64,000 bases of DNA. Source: Gavia stellata (Eukaryota; Chordata; Aves; Gaviiformes; Gaviidae). A program made the translations under genes and the position numbers. Under the pieces are notes generated by a model that was not told the DNA's origin, searched no databases, and saw only the letters and a program-made list of their open reading frames with translations. The stretch lies in NCBI RefSeq assembly GCF_030936135.1, contig NC_082611.1, positions 11,051,001 to 11,115,000 of the forward strand, given 5' to 3'. This document shows, in pieces, positions 57,272 through 64,000 of this stretch (position 1 is its first letter; each line of letters opens with the position of its first letter).

Positions 57272-60200
57272 CCCATAGAATGACCATTACTGACTATCTC
57301 ACCTCTGTTACTACTAGCAATGGGTGCATCAATGTCACAGCAGCAAAAGAGAGATTTATGGGTTTTTTGCAAAGTGGGAAAAGGATAAAGGTTAAAAAGG
57401 CAAGTAAAGAAAAAGTAAGCCTGATTGGAAGCAAGAAAAAAAAACCAAAATGGGGATTAATTATGTACTCTGGACAGCTAATGAAGCTGTGGGACTGCTG
57501 GTATGAGTTTATTACCAGGGCAAAGTCAAGTTGAAGCAAACTTACCTACATAAAAGGTAATTGTTCCTGGGATTACAAGTAAGCAAACATAATACTGTAA
57601 AATGGTCTAAAAACCTGAATGGACCTATGGAGAATTTGGATGATGTAGGTATTACGAGCACTCTGGAGAAGAGGGAGTCATCTAATAGTGTGTAGTGAGA
57701 GTGTACAAAGACAATGACCAATTTTAATTCTGCTAAGTCAATGTAGACGTGAATTCGGTTTTTTTACAGTATTAGTTTAGCAATGTAATAACCACACAGA
57801 CATTAAGCAAATACTCTATGTGTTACATTTATAACATTTTTACAGATAAAACAAGTTCAATGAGGTAAGAAACTGTTTTCAATAATTGCCTAAAGCAACC
57901 TAATAGGGCTTACTATTAAATATCTTATATTCCCTGTACATTAAAAAATTGCCATTCAGTATCACCTACATGGCGGAAATAACTACTCCCAAGACAGCTA
58001 TCACAGGTGCAAGCAACTTCCAGTTTTAGTTCAAGGTCATCCAATATAGCTGGCTTCAAGTTTTGCTTTCCATCTGGAAAGCCAGCAGTATCAGGCACTG
58101 GCAGATTTCCCAAGGAGCATGTTTCATGAGGACAGTGAATGCCATAAAAACTCCATGCCTTTTCTATTCACAGGCATAGGCAGTAACTGTGGGTGATCTC
58201 ACCTATACTATTAATATTTACTGGGTCAGAATATGCTATTACATTTTACAATGCATGAATTTTGCACTACAAATGATTCTGAGGTTCAGTTTTGATCTGT
58301 TCCTATATCATATAGAGGTCGGAGGTTTTGCTGCCTGTCTCCTCTGTCAGCTAAACTGAGCTAACCATGCATTATCCATTTTTACAATCATGTCTTTCAG
58401 CACTGTAGATTCCCATGCCCCCCAGTGATATGAATCCTCAACTGCTTCTGAAGCCACACACAAGTATTCATAGCAGTAACACGTTAAATGTGCAATGAGA
58501 GGATGCTGCCTGAGCAGCTCCCTCGGCTTTTGGGTCTGTTATCTCACCAGGAAAGAAAAAAAGGAAGTGGGACAGGAGAATTAGAAAGGGAGAGAGAGTG
58601 TGCATGTTCTGAAGTGGTACGTTTGCTTTCCTTAACAGCAAAGACAGATTGAAAATTTACAGTTTGACCCAAAACTCTTTTTATAGAGAACATTTTAAGA
58701 AATGAGCTGAGAGAAGCCCAAGAAGCAAATGAGGGGGAATGCTGGCTAGCTATAAACTGATGCTTTTCCGTACATATTGTCTCCTTCATATCAATACATG
58801 CTGAGTCCTCAGCTTTACTGAAAATAAACCCAGAAGAGCTGGAGATAGCATATGATGGCTTTAAGCTGTATTTTCATTTCCTGGGCTGGCTGGAGATGGT
58901 CACAACAGCTCCTGGCATAATTTTATGAAGTTTCACAATATCAGTAGCATAGAAGGAGAGATGCTACAACTAGCCACAGCACCTTGACATATCCTGAGGA
59001 GGTCCATCCTGAGCACTAAGTGAGGCAGGGTCTTGAGACAAAAATAGGATTCAATAACGTAATTACAGAGCAAATCACAGTGCATCTGCTCTGCTGTGGC
59101 TGTGGTTGCCTGAGCTAAAATGTGATTGCACAACGTAAATTGTGGCATTACCTAATTGAGGAAGACTTGATTTTATAATCTGAAAATTGGTTCCATGTAA
59201 ACTTCAGGTAATTCTTCATAGGAAGCAGGTATTCAGCTGGAAATAGTAAAGACTTCCTGGATATGAAGAGTACAGCTGTCTTCAGCTGCCCTCCTTTTCT
59301 TTTTAAAGGAGGAAATAACAGCATGGAGCAAAGCAAAGGACAGGCTTACAAAGGCCAGTATCTGACTTGCAATTTGCACCAAGTTCTGAGAAACATCATG
59401 ATCTATTAATCGATTGCTTCAGCTGATTTTGCTTTCTTTATTTCTTTGTATTGATAAAAAGAAAAAAAAGAATTATCAGAAAGCTGGCCTTTCTTAAAGT
59501 ATACACTAAAAGATGAACTATTTCACTGTGGTATATAGCATGTAATCTGTTAAACAGATAAAAGAGTTCAGTTGCTTCCCTTGCTTTTCAAATAAAAAAA
59601 TTTCAGGGGACAGGCTAAGAACATGCTGTCACACATCTAATTGTACTGAGCTTCACTCAGCAAAATTAAAAAGCTGTGTTTTGCAATAAAGAAGCCTCAC
59701 AAATTTGAAAATCAGAGACGTCAACTGGAGTTTCCTGTACTGTATGTTTTTGCTTCACTTCAGAGTTCCACAAAGTTACACTGTTTAAATGTATCTTTGC
59801 CTTTAAGTGCTTTAGTTTTTAATTAAGGAAATGAGGTCTCACATTATGTTTAGTACACCAGTAAGGAATTTCCACTCCTATCTGCCAGGCAGAGACAAAA
59901 AAAGCATACAAAGGACTACAAAGCAGTACAAAAGAAAGAAAAATCACATGTATTGACACTATACAGATATTTGTAGTCTTCACTTAAAAATTTTTGGTGT
60001 TTCATTTTTAAACAGGGTAAATCCTGTTTCCACTGAACGTTCACTTCTTCTATATTTTGGGGAAGTTTAACACAGTGATAGGCAGACTACAGAAATGTCT
60101 ATATTTGTCTAAGAGAAAACACAAGTATTCCCCTTCAACAGTAAATTATTGGCCTGTCACTAAAAACCAGTATCTATTGCTCTGTGGGGCTGTGGACAAT

Positions 60201-60789
60201 ACATGATTTGTGGGCCTGGTATAGAGATGCAGACAAATTGCAACACCTTCTTAAAGATATCATCTGAATTTTAAAATAATTTTGATGGATATTAGTACAT
60301 ACCTGACTTGTCCACCAGTCAGGAATGATGTAATTTCTGGAAGCTGTCAGTAGATGTCTGTCAGCCAGTTTAATTTTCAGAGCTGTGCCCTGTAAACTGC
60401 ACTGAGTTCAGGTTTGGACCAGGGTACATGGCCTTCTTGGGTGCTGTACTTCAGGTGATCAGTGAGTGTTTTTATTGAAGGACAGGTGGAGGACACATGC
60501 ATTTAACAGCCCTGCATCCAAACATCCTCTGGTTTTCACAAAGGCCTCCTGGGACAGACTCACCAGTGCTCTGTTGCCTCCCATGGGAGCCAGGGGCATT
60601 GGAGGTGGTCGCTAGAAAAACAGTTTTTTGAGGGCCTTAGCTGGCAGCACACAGCCCTCTATGCCACACAGCCCAGCAGACAATACGAGGAGCACACAGA
60701 GTTTGTGAGGAAAAAAAAAATACCTCAAAGCTGTTGCAAAAGGAAGGTAGGTGTCAGGGGAAGGGTTGCTGCAGTAGCCCCACAGACAG

Positions 60790-60841
60790 GGCAGCCATTT
60801 TGTATTGTGTGGTTGAGCTGCCACAGAATGGCAGCCATTTT
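60790..60841 (-). promoter_or_regulatory. Paired YY1-like motifs
   Basis: GGCAGCCATTTT occurs twice, at 60790-60801 and 60830-60841, 40 bases apart. On the minus strand each reads AAAATGGCTGCC, close to the YY1 consensus AANATGGCNGC. A 7-bp hairpin (GCTGCCA at 60817-60823, TGGCAGC at 60829-60835) overlaps the second. Orientation matches BMERB1 transcription. Confidence 0.35.
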
Positions 60842-61009
60842 ATCTGATGTGGCCGCAGAACTCATTTCACCTGTGAGGACAAGCAATTAGCACTGTGTTG
60901 CACGGCTCTGCAGTGGAAGGGTCCCTGTGAAGGACTCCCACTAAACTTTAAAAATAAAGTGTGCCCCTTATTAAAGGATTTTTTGCTGCCGTTTCCCTTC
61001 TTTAACCAG

Positions 61010-62008
61010 AATCATCAACCTGCAGGCAGGTGAGTTCTTTTAGCTGGTGACTGACTTTGGTATCACGTGAGTTACTGTTGCTGACTGTGTGTTCAAATCT
61101 TTTTCTAGGGGTGGAAAATTTCTTCCTGAGGAGATTAACCTTTCTGTTGATGGCCCAGAGCGAAGATGGTGAGTAATTTTAATATCTAGTACAGCACAAA
61201 GCAACTTGCTTATTCACAGTGTGACTGTTGCAAAGAGGTGGGGGGAAATTAACAAACTAAAAAAACAAGCTTTGATGTTTTTAGCTCAATATTTAATTAC
61301 AGAAATGTATGTGAAATTTGTTCAAATAGAATTGAAATTTTCATTTTGAAAACTGAAAATCTGGGTCTGTTGAACTAATAGTATGTTTGATAGACATAGG
61401 CTAAGGGATGAGACACAGCGTGCTTGGATATGTATGAGGGACACACGCACACACAGTTTTGTATGGTTTTTGAACACTATTCTGTACCACTTTAAGTCTA
61501 ATACTATTAAATCCTTTTGAGTTTAATCCCACTGCCTGATTCTCAAATACTTTAGGACTTGCTTTGAAATAATAATGATGATTAAGTATCTAGCTTTTAT
61601 TTCTTCACCATCCCACTCTTTCTTTCATGTTTGTGACACATTTTGTGTAGTGACATAGGAGCAACATATTTAATTTTATCCCTTTTGTTGTTTTACAGAC
61701 ATCATTAGTCATTGGTGTTACTTTGTTCAGTGGGGAGAGGGAATATGGACCTCATAGTATTACTGTGGTAAAAATAAGGCCTTGATGCCTTAACTTTCTA
61801 AGCAAGGAAGGCTGGCTGTATGTTTTGCTAAAGGCTCCCTCATGTAGAGTTCATGTCGCTTGAAGAGAGACACATGCTGTATAGATCACAGCTGAGGAAC
61901 TGCCTGAAAGAATATTACATTATTTATGATCTCACATATCAGCAGGAAAAGTTTTTACTGGTTCATGCACAGAAGTGTGAAAAATGCAAACCAACTGCAG
62001 GTGCAGTG
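61010..62008 (+). other. Exon-like segments antisense to BMERB1 (possible unannotated transcript)
   Basis: Segment 1, 61010-61029 (20 nt), follows a long pyrimidine tract ending in ACCAG and precedes GTGAGT. Segment 2, 61109-61168 (60 nt), follows TTTTTCTAG and precedes GTGAGT, leaving a 79-bp intron. Segment 3, 61848-62008, follows CATGTAG and ends at a weaker GTGCAG. One frame is open across all three, including NLQAGVENFFLRRLTF and LEERHMLYRSQLRNCLKEYY. A second frame is also open across the first two. No family is recognised. Confidence 0.2.
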
Positions 62009-64000
62009 AGCATCCAGACCTTGCTAGGGTTTTTTTTTAGTTGGGTATGGGTTTTCTTTTGGTTAGTTTTTTTGGTTTTTTTGTACTGGCTGATATGCTA
62101 AACTGGAGCAGTTCTTTGCCAAATGCCCTTATTTTATGGCTACTGCATTTGTTTGGGCAAAATGTTGACATAACAGTTAAAGACAACACATGCTGTGGCA
62201 GAGCTGTTTCAAACATCAGTAACCGTGAGTTTTGTTATTATCCCATCTCGATCATCTTTGTGCATCTTTTTCAAGGAAAACAGTAATTTCAATTAGCAGT
62301 CTTAGAGCAAGTTCCTTCCATGGATTAAACCTGCATTGCTCTGACAGCGGAACAGCTTGCTCTGATTTTTATCAGCAACAGGTCTAGCTTGCAGTGGTTT
62401 TTTTTTTCTTGTCCTTGAGTGTAAATATTGTTAAAATACAGTGTCTGTGCTGTGAAGAGTTGTGGTAGCTGTTGGTGTGTGTAATTAAAGCTGACAGGCT
62501 GTATGCCTCTAACAGGAAGGAGCCGTGGCCACCATTAGGGCTTGTGATACACTCAGAGCACAAGCCCTCTAGCTTATTTCCTTTATTTTTATTATTTTTT
62601 TAAAAGCACAACTACAATGTACTTTGTCCTAGCTTTAGGATCTGGCTACATGTGAATAAAAACATCAGTCATACAGACAGACAGTGAGAAGAATGAACCA
62701 TTACTTTTAAAAACATAGTTAGAGATGTAAGCTGTGGCTGGATGTGTAAGTGATATGGAATTATTTCATCGTGTTCATGCTTTTATAAGAACTAACAAAA
62801 GCCCAATTTAACTCAAGAGAATTTCTACTCTGTTGCTAATAGCATGAGGGGGGAAAAAAGAGATTACAAACATACCACACATTTTCTCTATTACTACAGG
62901 TATGTTTTATCCTTTTGTTATAATTGAGCTAAAAGCTAAAGCAGGTACAAGAACTAAAGAGATCTAGTTCTCATTAAAGCTGATCTTGAACTCATTGGTC
63001 TGAGCGTAGGTGTAGTACTGCTAGTTAGCAGCCACATGTTCAAAGTCGAGTCTGCCTTAAACCTGTCTGAGGTGGCTCAGTTTCCTGCAGTTGGTTGTAT
63101 AGGTCATTCATAGGGCAATCTAGTCCTGTCAGAAGAAAACAATTACTAAAATTCATGACCTACATACAGAATTCTGCTCTTGGGACACTGGCAATGCGTT
63201 ACTTCAGGAAACAACTGAAAAAAAATGAAATATGGCTACATATAAAGTCTTCCACAATATGTCCATGAATTAGAGTTTATGCAATTTGCTTAGTTAAACA
63301 GATATAAAACTTGGACCACTGAGGTAACCGTGAGTTGTGCTGTTAATCTCAGCAAGAGGTCATTAAAACACATTTGTCATTAAAAGACCTTTGTCATTGA
63401 AGACAAATGCAGCCAAGCCCCTCTGTCAGTGTAAACCATCCAGAATGAAAGGCAGTAAAGAACAGGTGCTGCTATATTACTTGGGCATCACTAGCAACAT
63501 ACCTCTCACTTGTCAGGAATAAAATGTAAAAACATTTTTAAAAATGAGATAAAGTTAAAATGACAATTTTTTGGACTCCTAAAAGCTATTAAGGGAAGCA
63601 TGTTCAAATTATGGAGGCCTTTGTGAGTGAGAGAGGCTGCTTTTTCTTTCACACTTCATGAGCCGGTATGAAGAACTTGCCTGTTGTAAATGGGCTTAGA
63701 AAGATGGGAAGCCTACACAGGGCTTGAAAAATCATGATCAGTGCAGTCTTGGTTTGTAAGTAGAGTCCCAATGCAGAGATGGATGCTATCTCACCATTTC
63801 ATTCAGTGGTGTTAACAAACTGAATTTAACTGCCTCAAGGATTAATGAGCAGTGTCAGGATATTCTGCCACAGAGAAGGAAGCAGTCGGGCTAGAAAGCT
63901 GTGTGAATATCCCTGGAAAAGTGGTCATCTTGGCCCACTGCTAGTGAAGGAATAAGAGGGTCTGTGGCAGTGGCACATACCTCAGTCCCTCTTCCTGCAG

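Larger units (their letters stand above)
48331..64000. other. BMERB1: Probable 5' intron of BMERB1, no coding exon recognised
   Basis: 15.7 kb with no exon matching the N-terminal part of BMERB1 on the minus strand. Content seen: a short palindrome at 53450-53471, a 20-bp tandem repeat at 57232-57271, a dinucleotide-like GT/GA stretch near 49465-49480, CA-rich bases near 61441-61456, paired YY1-like motifs at 60790-60841, and plus-strand exon-like segments at 61010-62008. The assignment as intron is inferred from the missing upstream exons. Confidence 0.5.

Noticed and set aside
57238-57534. 98-codon Lys-rich plus-strand frame
   Set aside because: Starts inside a short tandem repeat, has A-run-driven lysines and an overlapping frame on the other strand; no family recognised.

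Overview
The window is vertebrate nuclear DNA. It has GT-AG introns, CpG-island promoters and AT-rich non-coding DNA with few recognisable repeats. Compact introns (MARF1 coding exons span about 23 kb here, a little under half of what I recall for human) and low repeat density suggest a bird or other sauropsid; this is inference and I cannot name the species. Two genes are identified from their exons.

Plus strand, about 6.1-32.7 kb: MARF1 (meiosis regulator and mRNA stability factor 1; KIAA0430/limkain-b1). I could place 26 coding exons, 7753 to 30495, all with GT-AG borders and compatible phases. They sum to 5238 nt (1745 aa plus stop), close to the human length of about 1742 aa. Order of domains: conserved N-terminal region, NYN endonuclease domain, RRM1, low-complexity linker, RRM2, eight LOTUS/OST-HTH domains, Ser/Pro/Glu-rich tail. 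A CpG island at 5.7-6.7 kb is the likely promoter. Poly(A) signals lie at 30876 and 32698.

Minus strand, 41737-48330: the last four coding exons of BMERB1 (C16orf45), a small bMERB-domain protein. It converges on MARF1. Its first exons were not found, so the rest of the window to 64000 is probably its 5' intron or upstream sequence.

Left edge, 1-5.6 kb: a second CpG island (about 1.7-2.5 kb) with CCAAT boxes on both strands and a CACGTG box. Human synteny puts NDE1 head-to-head with MARF1, so this is probably a promoter for NDE1 on the minus strand. No NDE1 coding exon is visible, so this is inference.

Other items: an overlapping upstream ORF at the MARF1 start, signs of exon duplication among the LOTUS exons, a possible C-terminal CaaX box in BMERB1, back-to-back perfect hairpins at 4747-4792, and two chains of splice-flanked open segments (35.0-37.5 kb and 61.0-62.0 kb) that could be unannotated transcripts or chance. 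I saw no bacterial, viral, CRISPR or intact mobile-element content.
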